Source: Thermaceae bacterium
GTDB taxonomy: Bacteria > Deinococcota > Deinococci > Deinococcales > Marinithermaceae
Reading direction: 5' to 3'
Length of the DNA stretch: 8,108 bases
Assembly (NCBI GenBank): GCA_027023345.1
Contig: JALVVO010000210.1
Location: 1-8,108 of the forward strand
Shown: positions 1 to 7,103 of the stretch, one piece after another
Numbering within the stretch: position 1 is the stretch's first letter
How the letters are laid out: each line of letters begins with the position of its first letter
Position numbers and translations under genes: made by a program
The notes under the pieces: generated by a model
Seen by the model: the letters and a program-made list of their open reading frames with translations, nothing else
Told to the model about the DNA's origin: nothing
The model's database searches: none

Positions 1-45
1 CTCGAGGACCTGAAGGCCGATTTCGACCAGGCGCTGGAGGACTAG
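1..45 (+). CDS. metY: C-terminal end of probable O-acetylhomoserine sulfhydrylase (partial)
   Basis: Only the last 14 codons and a TAG stop are in the window, reading LEDLKADFDQALED. An acidic, helical tail of the type 'LEDL..D..QAL' is typical of the C-terminus of Cys/Met-metabolism PLP enzymes, including O-acetylhomoserine sulfhydrylase. The next gene, metX, starts 2 nt after this stop, and in Thermus the sulfhydrylase gene (oah1) stands directly before metX (met2). The enzyme would convert O-acetylhomoserine and sulfide to homocysteine. That a reading frame ends here is clear. The identity is inferred from the tail and the neighbour, so it is tentative; no catalytic residue is visible. Confidence 0.6.
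   Translation, partial: LEDLKADFDQALED
36..40 (+). promoter_or_regulatory. Ribosome binding site of metX
   Basis: GGAGG lies inside the last codons of the upstream gene, 7 nt before the metX ATG at 48. It supports this start and translational coupling of the two genes. Confidence 0.7.
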
Positions 46-47
46 CG

Positions 48-1184
48 ATGGGGACGCTCGTCTACGAGGAGTGGGGGGAGCACGAGGCGCTCCTGTTGGT
101 GCCCGAGCCCGCGGGGCCCGAGGTGCCCCCGCCCGTGCCCCGGACCGCCCGGGTCTTCCCCGAGGGGATGGCGCTCGAGCTCGGCGGCCGCCTTCCCCAC
201 GTGGACCTCCGCTACGAGACCTACGGCCGCCCCGCCCCGAACGCGGTGCTCGTCTTCCACGCCCTCTCCGGATCGGCCCACGTCGCCGGCACCTACGACG
301 ACGCGACGTTCTCCCGGCTCAGCCCGCTTGAACGGGCGTTCGGCCGCCGCGGCTGGTGGAACCCGGTGGTGGCCCCGGGCGGGGCGATCGACACCGAGCG
401 CCGCTTCGTGGTGGCGGCGAACGTCCTCGGCTCCTGCTACGGCAGCACCGGCCCGAAAAGCCCGGCGCCGGACGGCCGGCCCTATGGCCCCCGCTTTCCC
501 CGGGTCACGATCCGCGACATGGTCCGGGCCCAAGCGGCGCTTATGGACCTGCTCGGCATCCGGGAGGTGGACGCGATCGGCGGCAGCATGGGGGGCATGC
601 TGGCGCTGGAGTTTGCCCTCATGTACCCCGAGCGGGTCCGCTCGCTCGTGGTGATCGCCGCTCCCGGCCGCCACGGGCCCTGGGCCCGGGCGCTCTCCGA
701 GCTCGGCCGGCGGGCAGTCCTAAGCGACCCGGGCTTCGCAAGCGGCCACTACCAAAACCAGCCCGAAGGGCTCGCCCTCGCCCGGGCAATCGCCATGGTC
801 AGCTACCGCCATCCCGAGAGCTTCGAGCTCCGCTTCGGCGCCGAGCCCGAGCGGGGCCCCGCCTACCTCGACTACCACGGCCGGCGCTTCCTGGAGCGCT
901 TCGACGCCAACACCTACCTCACCCTGCTCGACGCCATGGACGCCCACGACGTCGGCCGGGGGCGCGGGGGGCTGGCGGCGGCGCTGGCGCGGCTACGGGA
1001 CGTCCCCGCGCTCTTCGTGGGCATCGACACCGACCTGCTCTACCCCGCGGCCGAGGTGAAGAGGCTCGCCGAGCTCGCCGGCGCCGAGTACGCCGAGATC
1101 CGAAGCCCCCACGGGCACGACGCCTTCCTCATCGAGCACGGACAGGTCGCCGAGCTCCTCGCCGCCTTCGGATGGCCAGGGTAG
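48..1184 (+). CDS. metX: Homoserine O-acetyltransferase MetX
   Basis: This 378-residue alpha/beta-hydrolase-fold enzyme transfers an acyl group, normally acetyl from acetyl-CoA, to the hydroxyl of homoserine, the first committed step of methionine synthesis. The nucleophile elbow GGSMGGM places the catalytic serine at 180. The acid is probably D329 in TDLLYP, and the base is H357 in SPHGHDAF. Other family landmarks are NAVLVFHALSGSAH near 65-78, the NVLGSCYGSTGP segment near 125-136 and DAHDVGRGRGG near 298-308. Length and motifs match full-length MetX, and the text is very close to what I recall of Thermus Met2. The ATG start has a good GGAGG site and sits 2 nt after the preceding stop, so it is co-transcribed with a probable metY. 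Some MetX enzymes use succinyl-CoA, and sequence reading alone cannot exclude that. The last 56 bp overlap the convergent copper gene. Confidence 0.95.
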   Translation: MGTLVYEEWGEHEALLLVPEPAGPEVPPPVPRTARVFPEGMALELGGRLPHVDLRYETYGRPAPNAVLVFHALSGSAHVAGTYDDATFSRLSPLERAFGRRGWWNPVVAPGGAIDTERRFVVAANVLGSCYGSTGPKSPAPDGRPYGPRFPRVTIRDMVRAQAALMDLLGIREVDAIGGSMGGMLALEFALMYPERVRSLVVIAAPGRHGPWARALSELGRRAVLSDPGFASGHYQNQPEGLALARAIAMVSYRHPESFELRFGAEPERGPAYLDYHGRRFLERFDANTYLTLLDAMDAHDVGRGRGGLAAALARLRDVPALFVGIDTDLLYPAAEVKRLAELAGAEYAEIRSPHGHDAFLIEHGQVAELLAAFGWPG

Positions 1185-1629
1185 CGAAAAGGGCGAGGGA
1201 CGCGAGGGCGGCGAGGCCCAAAAAGAGCGGATAGGGCGGGGAGCGGATCGCCTCTACCGTCGCCGGCAGGGTGAGGAGGGCGCCGGCGGGGAAGAGCAGG
1301 GTCACCGGCACCTCCTCGCCGGGCTTGTAGCTTCCCCCCACCAGCCGGATGCGGTAGGGGGTTTGGAGGCCGAAGTTGCTCACCCCGTGGGGGATGGGAA
1401 CCGCCTCCACCTCGCGGTAGCCGCCCTCGGCTCGGGCCTCGAAGACGCCCCGGGAGCGGTCGGTGCGGACCACCTTGAGCCAGAGGGTGTCGTTTAGGGG
1501 GTAGCTCACCTGGAGCTCGAGGAAGGTGCCTTCCCTCCCGGTCAGGATCCGGATGTGGTCCACCTCGAGGTCCGAGGTGTGGGCGAGGGCGGGGAGGAGC
1601 AAGAGGAAAAGCCCTAGGGCCCGCTTCAA
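1129..1629 (-). CDS. Membrane-anchored PCu(A)C-like protein next to Sco1
   Basis: The 166-residue product has a signal peptide (MKRALGLFLLLLPALA) with an ALA cleavage site, so the mature protein would begin with H17. An extracytoplasmic beta-rich domain follows (about 20-128). A single transmembrane helix (about 133-153) and an arginine-rich cytoplasmic tail end the protein. The stretch from VEAVPIP through YRIRLVGGSYKPGEEVPVTLLF resembles the C-terminal half of the PCu(A)C (DUF461) copper chaperones, which in Thermus thermophilus deliver Cu(I) to the CuA site of cytochrome oxidase. The usual His/Met ligands are not seen: the only methionine is the initiator and there is no cysteine. Where the family has HxM, this protein reads R-I-R. 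The start is TTG, read as TTGA overlapping the sco1 stop, with GGGGAG just upstream, so translation is probably coupled to sco1. The family call is moderate; a structural or regulatory role is possible. Confidence 0.72.
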   Translation of the reverse strand: MKRALGLFLLLLPALAHTSDLEVDHIRILTGREGTFLELQVSYPLNDTLWLKVVRTDRSRGVFEARAEGGYREVEAVPIPHGVSNFGLQTPYRIRLVGGSYKPGEEVPVTLLFPAGALLTLPATVEAIRSPPYPLFLGLAALASLALFATLAIRRRRGARRPVRAR

Positions 1630-2222
1630 AAGCTCCCCCCGTTCGCCAGGATGAAGCGCAGGTCCTCAACCACCCGCTCGACCTGGTCGAGGTCCTCCTG
1701 ACCGTAGTAGATGCGGATCATCCCCTTGGAGTCCACCAGGGTGACGGTCGCGGTGTGGTCGATGAAGCCTCGCTCGTCCCGCTTCGAGTAGACGTAGTAC
1801 TTCGCCGCCACCTCGGCGATCGCCTCCGGGCTCCCCGAGAGCCCGACGAAGCTCGGGTCGAAGAGCTTGGCGTAGCGGTCGGTGGTATCGGGGTCGTCGC
1901 GCTCGGGGTCCACGGTGATCATCAGCACCCGGAGGTCCTTGGGGCGGCCGAGGGCCCGGTAGATCTCGCCCAGGCGGTACATCGTCATGGGGCAGATGTC
2001 GGGGCAGTGGGTGTAGCCGAAGAAGAGAAGGACCACCTGGCCCCGGAGCTCGTGCATGGAGAAGGGCCGGTTTCCGGCGGTGTAGAGGGTGAAGTCCGGT
2101 GCCGGCTTGGGGTTTTTGAGCACCGTGCCCGAGAGGGTGACCCGCGGCCCCCCCTGGTAGGGGACGAGGAGGGCGGCGGCGCCGGCGAGCAGGAGCAGGA
2201 CGGCCGCGAGCAGGCGACCCAT
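1626..2222 (-). CDS. sco1: Sco1/SenC/PrrC-family CuA assembly protein
   Basis: This 198-residue thioredoxin-fold protein is held on the outer face of the membrane by an uncleaved N-terminal helix (about residues 3-20, LLAAVLLLLAGAAALLV). The metal and redox motif CPDICP gives C73 and C77, and the conserved distal histidine is H156 in DHTATV; together they are the classical Sco copper ligands. F-FGYTHCPDICP, VDPERDDP and YYVYSKRD are also family landmarks. Sco proteins load or reduce the dinuclear CuA site of cytochrome c oxidase subunit II; in T. thermophilus, Sco1 acts as a thiol reductase for CuA while PCu(A)C supplies copper. The ATG at 2222 is preferred because it starts the membrane helix and lies 7 nt after a TATAGT box. 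The frame stays open far upstream, but only because it runs antisense through other genes. The stop overlaps the start of the PCu(A)C-like gene, forming a two-gene operon. Confidence 0.95.
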   Translation of the reverse strand: MGRLLAAVLLLLAGAAALLVPYQGGPRVTLSGTVLKNPKPAPDFTLYTAGNRPFSMHELRGQVVLLFFGYTHCPDICPMTMYRLGEIYRALGRPKDLRVLMITVDPERDDPDTTDRYAKLFDPSFVGLSGSPEAIAEVAAKYYVYSKRDERGFIDHTATVTLVDSKGMIRIYYGQEDLDQVERVVEDLRFILANGGSF

Positions 2223-2229
2223 CGCGTCC

Positions 2230-2235
2230 ACTATA
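2230..2235 (-). promoter_or_regulatory. -10 box of a leaderless sco1 promoter
   Basis: TATAGT on the minus strand ends 7 nt before the sco1 ATG, so transcription would begin at or within a base or two of the start codon. No Shine-Dalgarno sequence fits in between. This layout is the usual one for leaderless genes in Deinococcota. I could not see a convincing -35 box. Inferred from sequence only. Confidence 0.6.
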
Positions 2236-2244
2236 GCGGCTATA
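2232..2244. repeat. Palindrome joining two divergent -10 boxes
   Basis: TATAGCGGCTATA is a 5-bp inverted repeat (TATAG/CTATA) around CGG. Its left arm supplies the sco1 -10 box and its right arm supplies the -10 box of the BMP gene, so the two polymerase sites overlap back to back. Confidence 0.6.
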
Positions 2245-2246
2245 AT
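2241..2246 (+). promoter_or_regulatory. -10 box of the BMP-family gene promoter
   Basis: A perfect TATAAT consensus. The predicted start of transcription near 2253 gives a leader of about 39 nt before the ATG at 2292. The leader opens with a short inverted repeat (GGCG-TGAA-CGCC, 2254-2265) and a CACGTG (2265-2270). No good -35 hexamer is visible 16-18 nt upstream, where the sco1 start codon lies. Confidence 0.65.
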
Positions 2247-2275
2247 GCGGTCTGGCGTGAACGCCACGTGTGCCG

Positions 2276-2283
2276 AAAGGAGG
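2276..2283 (+). promoter_or_regulatory. Strong ribosome binding site of the BMP-family gene
   Basis: AAAGGAGG lies 8 nt before the ATG at 2292. It is nearly the full anti-Shine-Dalgarno complement and decides this start over the longer open frame that runs antisense through sco1. Confidence 0.85.
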
Positions 2284-2291
2284 AGAGGTTT

Positions 2292-3410
2292 ATGAAACGT
2301 TGGGTAACCCTCAGTCTCGCCGCCTTGGTCTTCGCCGGCTTGGGTCTCGCCCAAGTCCGGGTGGGCATCGCCTTCGACGCCGGCGGCAAGAACGACCGCA
2401 GCTTCAACCAGATGGCCTGGGAAGGGGCGCTCCGGGCCAAGAAGGACTTTGGCATCGAGCTCTACGACTTCGAGCCCAACGACCCCAGCCAGGTCGGCCA
2501 AGGCATCCGGGCCTTCGCCGAAGAGGGCTTCGACCTGGTGATCGGCGTGGGCTTCGCCAACGAGCCCGCGATTACCGCCACCGCCAAGGAGTTCAAGGAC
2601 GTGAAGTTCGCGGTGATCGACTCGGTGAGCCCGGAGAAGGACAACGTCGCGAGCCTCATCTTCCGCGAGCAGGAGGGGAGCTTCCTGGTCGGCTACATCG
2701 CCGGCAAGCTCACCCAGACCGGGGTGGTGGGCTTCATCGGCGGTATGGACATCCCCCTCATCCACAAGTTCGAGGCCGGCTACCGGGCCGGGGTTGAGTA
2801 CGCCTGCCAGGAGGACGGCATCCAGTGCAAGGTCCTGGTGAACTACGTGGGCAACACCCCGCAGGCCTGGAACGACCCCGGTAAGGCCAAGGAGATCGCC
2901 GCCGCCCAGACCTCGCAGGGCGCCGACATCATCTACCACGCCTCCGGCGCCTCGGGCCTCGGGCTCATCGACTTCGTCAAGCAGAAGAAGTGCCTCAAGG
3001 CCTCCGAGCTGCCCGCGGGCGTGAAGTTCATCCGCGATCCCTTCAAGGACGTGCCCAAGTACCCTGCCTACGAGAAGGCCTGCAAGGGCGACACCCGGCC
3101 GATCTTCTTCATCGGCGTAGACGCCAACCAGAACTACCTCGGCGACACCGACAACAACCCCGAGACCCTGAACCACGGCCTGACCTCGATGATGAAGCGG
3201 GTGGACGTGGCCACCTACGACGTGATCAAGTCGGTGGTCATGGGCACCTTCACCGGCGGTGTCCACGAGTTCAGCCTCAAGAACAACGGCGTGGGCTACG
3301 CGCTGGACGAGTACAACAAGGCCCTCATCCCCACCGCGGTGGTGGCCAAGCTCGAGCTCCTGAAGCAGAAGATCGTCAAGGGCGAGATCAAGGTTCCCGC
3401 TGGGCGCTAG
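2292..3410 (+). CDS. BMP-family (PnrA-like) ABC transporter substrate-binding protein
   Basis: The 372-residue product has a signal peptide of about 20 residues (MKRWVTLSLAALVFAGLGLA). There is no lipobox cysteine, so it is probably a soluble or non-lipidated extracytoplasmic protein. The mature part is a periplasmic-binding fold of the basic membrane protein / purine nucleoside receptor type. It shows GGKNDRSFNQ (31-40, ligand-contacting loop), the GVGFANEPA loop (85-93), GFIGGMDIPLIHKFEAGYRAG (148-167) and GVDANQN (275-281). Members bind nucleosides and feed a double-ATPase ABC importer. Four cysteines (172, 179, 234, 264) could form disulfides, as the protein is exported; two of them flank an extended segment at about 231-270 that looks longer than in bacterial PnrA. 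The start rests on a strong ribosome site and the signal peptide. An ATPase of the matching family follows after a hairpin. The exact ligand, a purine nucleoside or another, is not readable from sequence. Confidence 0.92.
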   Translation: MKRWVTLSLAALVFAGLGLAQVRVGIAFDAGGKNDRSFNQMAWEGALRAKKDFGIELYDFEPNDPSQVGQGIRAFAEEGFDLVIGVGFANEPAITATAKEFKDVKFAVIDSVSPEKDNVASLIFREQEGSFLVGYIAGKLTQTGVVGFIGGMDIPLIHKFEAGYRAGVEYACQEDGIQCKVLVNYVGNTPQAWNDPGKAKEIAAAQTSQGADIIYHASGASGLGLIDFVKQKKCLKASELPAGVKFIRDPFKDVPKYPAYEKACKGDTRPIFFIGVDANQNYLGDTDNNPETLNHGLTSMMKRVDVATYDVIKSVVMGTFTGGVHEFSLKNNGVGYALDEYNKALIPTAVVAKLELLKQKIVKGEIKVPAGR

Positions 3411-3430
3411 GCTCGCGCGTCGGAACCCGG

Positions 3431-3450
3431 GCCGGGGCAACTGCCCCGGC
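3431..3450 (+). terminator. Hairpin terminator or attenuator between binding protein and ATPase
   Basis: Perfect 8-bp arms GCCGGGGC and GCCCCGGC flank an AACT loop, and TTTATACTT follows at once. This resembles an intrinsic terminator with a poor T-run. It lies 20 nt after the binding-protein stop. It would lower read-through so that the binding protein is made in excess over the ATPase, which is usual for ABC importers. The T-rich tail also holds the ATPase -10 box. Confidence 0.75.
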
Positions 3451-3452
3451 TT

Positions 3453-3458
3453 TATACT
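3453..3458 (+). promoter_or_regulatory. -10 box of a leaderless ATPase promoter
   Basis: TATACT ends 6 nt before the GTG at 3465, and no Shine-Dalgarno sequence stands in the gap (TGGGCC). This is the leaderless layout also seen before sco1. It supports the GTG start and an independent promoter for the ATPase just after the hairpin. No clear -35 box; the upstream bases are the hairpin itself. Confidence 0.55.
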
Positions 3459-3464
3459 TGGGCC

Positions 3465-4984
<1,520 letters not shown>

Positions 4985-4988
<4 letters not shown>

Positions 4989-5965
4989 GGCAGGCTGCGG
5001 TAGACCGTCATCCCCATCCCGGCAAGGCTGACGCGCTGTTCGATCACCCCGCCGCTTTGGGGGTCGACCTCAAGGCTCTCAAAGGGCACTCCGTTCGCGC
5101 TCACTACCACCAAGGCGCCGCCGTTTGGCCCCCCGCCTGCGGCTTGGAAGCTGAGGCCGAGCTCGGGGATCGCGAGGATCGGGTTTTGCGCTAGGAGCGC
5201 CGGGTGGAGGTAGTGGGGTCCCAGCGAAGGCAGGCCGTTTTGCTCGCTCGGCGGCGCGGGCCCCTCGTTCGTCACCGCGTCGATCCGGTAACGGGCGAGG
5301 GGGAGCCCGACCTCGAGCGGGGTCACGGTGAACGATCCCCCCGGGCTGGTGCCCCCGCTCAGGACGTAAAGGATCTGGTACCGGGCGGCGGCACGGGCCG
5401 CGGCGGGAAAGCCCTCTAGGTTCGGCCAGATCACCCGGTGCCGACCGGCCAGCACCTGGTGCACCGCCGCGCTCCGCCGGGGCCCCACGTTGGCGGGGGC
5501 TTTATAAGTGCTGGTGATCTCGGTGATCAGCCCGGAGGCGGGGTCGTACCGGACCACGTGCTTGGTGACCCCATCTTGGTCCTGGATCACGATTCCGATC
5601 TGACCCGGGGCCCCCAGCGCTTGGACCCCTGCTGGGGGGTTTCGAACGAACGCCGCCGCCGCCTCCGGTTGCACGAAGAAGGGTCCCGAGGCGCCGTCGT
5701 AGAGCACCCCGGCTCGGACGCTCAGGGTGGGGCCGGCGTCGGTCTGGGCGAGAAGGAAGGCGAGCCCGTACGCCTGGGTCGCCGTCGCCCGGGTGACCAG
5801 GTAGGCGCTTTCCATCCGGCCGATGCCGTCGGTGTAGACGACCAGGAGCCCGGGCTGCATCCAAGCCGGACGGGGGTAGGCCGCCCCGGCCCGGGGCAAG
5901 AGGCCGCCGGTCTGGGCCAGGGCTAGCCCCGGCCCCAGCAGAAGGAGCCAAAGGAACTTTTTCAC
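4985..5965 (-). CDS. Exported protein of unknown function with a duplicated domain (paralog 1)
   Basis: I do not recognise a named family. The 326-residue product starts at GTG with a clear signal peptide (MKKFLWLLLLGPGLALA, then Q18). No lipobox and no further membrane helix are seen, so it is probably secreted or periplasmic. It seems to hold two copies of one domain of roughly 110-130 residues. GPFFVQP (94-100) is followed 47 residues later by DPASG (141-145), and GPHYLHP (249-255) is followed 52 residues later by DPQSG (301-305). The landmarks YPRPAWMQPGL, AYLVTRATAT, FPAAARAAARYQI and LARYRI recur in the 7100-8108 gene, and several recur in the 6009-7103 gene. There is no cysteine. Upstream, 43 bp separate it from the preceding gene, with no clear Shine-Dalgarno sequence. 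It is the last gene of a three-gene minus-strand run, and its stop shares CTAG with the ATPase stop. Confidence 0.85.
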
Positions 5966-6008
5966 GACGCTTTCAGGTTACCCCCGCCCCGGGGGTGGGA
6001 TGTCCCGG

Positions 6009-7103
6009 CTACGGGAGCCTTTGGAGGCGGATTGCCGGTTCTCCCTCCTCGGACCTGAGCACGAGGGTGTGGAGCCCCCCGTCCTCCTGGTAGACCCCCT
6101 CCAGGTAGCTCCAGTCCATGAAACCAAAAGCGAAGTTTCCCGCCTCCCATCGCCAGGTCATTTCCTGGAAGGCCCAGGCGAACCCCTCGGGTAGGCCCGG
6201 GTTCAGGTAGTGGGGGCCGAAGGCCCCGGCGCCGTAGAGGACGGCGCTCGATCGTTCGTCGCCGAGCAGGTCGTAGCGCTCGACCCGGTAGCGAGCGAGC
6301 CCCCCTTCGAGCCCCTCGAAGGTGACGGCAAGGCGGAAGTCGTGGGCCTTGAGGTAGCGCCGGTACGGGTACTCGAGCCGGAAGACCGCGCTTTTTTTGG
6401 CCACCGGGGGGAGGGCTAACGCGAGCCGCGGGGCCGAGGCGAGGGCCACCGCGCGGCTTGGTGGGGGGAGCCGGTCCTTGGGTAGGGCGAAAAAGAGCGC
6501 CAGTTCGCTCCCCACCGCGGTGACGAGGGCGTGGTCCTCCTGGATCCAGGCCAGCATGAAGGCCTCTCCGAAAAGGGGATCCCGCTCGCCGAAGAAGGGG
6601 GCTTTGAGGAGGTAGGCGAGGGCTTCCCCGCTTCGGCCTAGGGGAGGGCGTTTCCCCTCGCAAGCGAGGCCGATGCGATCGAGCGGCGGGGGAAGCTCGG
6701 GGAGCCGGGGGCACGGCCGGACGACCGCGGCCTCGCCGAGGCTTTTGGGGAGTTCGCCCTTTCCCTCGGTGCGGGCCTGCACTAGGCGGACCCGCGCGGG
6801 ACCGGGGTAGGGCTCGGGGTGGCCCGGACGCAGGACCCGGTACTTCGCGATCACGGCGTCGAGCCGAACCCCGACGGGCACCGCGGGGTTTTCGCCGTCC
6901 TTCCGCCCGAGCACGACCACCCACTCCCAAGGGGCCTCCGGGTTCTCGGCTTGGATCAAGGTGAGCCATCTGTTTACGCGGCCCTCCTGGTCCACGCCCA
7001 CCGCCACCGCCCCCACCGCGAGGCCCCGAAGGGGGAACTCGGGCTTGACGGCGAGAGCAGGTACAAGGAATAGAAATTGAAGGAGCAAGAGGCCACGTTT
7101 CAT
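6009..7103 (-). CDS. Exported protein of unknown function, divergent member of the same family (paralog 2)
   Basis: I do not recognise a named family. The 364-residue product has a signal peptide (MKRGLLLLQFLFLVPALA) and no other membrane helix. It is more divergent than its two neighbours but keeps the same order of landmarks. VGAVAVGVDQEGRVNRWLTL (30-49) lines up with the PGL..Y....M...AYLVT region of the other two. GEALAYLLKAPF (159-170) matches the helix after their first aromatic motif. LARYRVERYD (269-278) precedes GPHYLNP (296-302), the counterpart of GPHYLHP. The DPxSG motifs are not kept. Two cysteines (C131, C148) in a proline-rich linker could pair; its neighbours have none in what can be seen. 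The ATG start overlaps the upstream stop in an ATGA junction, so translation is probably coupled. The C-terminal domain is rich in tryptophan and other aromatics (about 309-337). Confidence 0.85.
   Translation of the reverse strand: MKRGLLLLQFLFLVPALAVKPEFPLRGLAVGAVAVGVDQEGRVNRWLTLIQAENPEAPWEWVVVLGRKDGENPAVPVGVRLDAVIAKYRVLRPGHPEPYPGPARVRLVQARTEGKGELPKSLGEAAVVRPCPRLPELPPPLDRIGLACEGKRPPLGRSGEALAYLLKAPFFGERDPLFGEAFMLAWIQEDHALVTAVGSELALFFALPKDRLPPPSRAVALASAPRLALALPPVAKKSAVFRLEYPYRRYLKAHDFRLAVTFEGLEGGLARYRVERYDLLGDERSSAVLYGAGAFGPHYLNPGLPEGFAWAFQEMTWRWEAGNFAFGFMDWSYLEGVYQEDGGLHTLVLRSEEGEPAIRLQRLP

Noticed and set aside
1755..2291. Upstream extension of the BMP frame on the plus strand.
   Set aside because: It is antisense to sco1. 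The signal peptide and AAAGGAGG site fix the start at 2292.
5204..5926. Plus-strand open frames opposite the secreted paralog.
   Set aside because: They are Gly/Arg/His-rich shadow frames without ribosome sites or signal peptides, whereas the minus-strand frame has a signal peptide and paralogs.
5975..5996. Hairpin ACCCCCG-CCC-CGGGGGT (5980-5996) and a TAACCT box (5975-5980) before paralog 1 as terminator and promoter.
   Set aside because: The hairpin has no T-run on the minus strand, and the box is a poor -10 match 9 nt from the GTG. It is possible, but too weak to annotate.
6304..6322. Perfect inverted repeat CCTTCGAG-CCC-CTCGAAGG.
   Set aside because: It falls inside paralog 2 and follows from coding FEGLEGG with preferred codons; no regulatory context.
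5962..6969. Alternative minus-strand frame overlapping paralog 2.
   Set aside because: It is Arg/Pro/Gly-rich with no recognisable motifs. The frame 6009-7103 has a signal peptide, the GPHYLNP motif and an ATGA junction.
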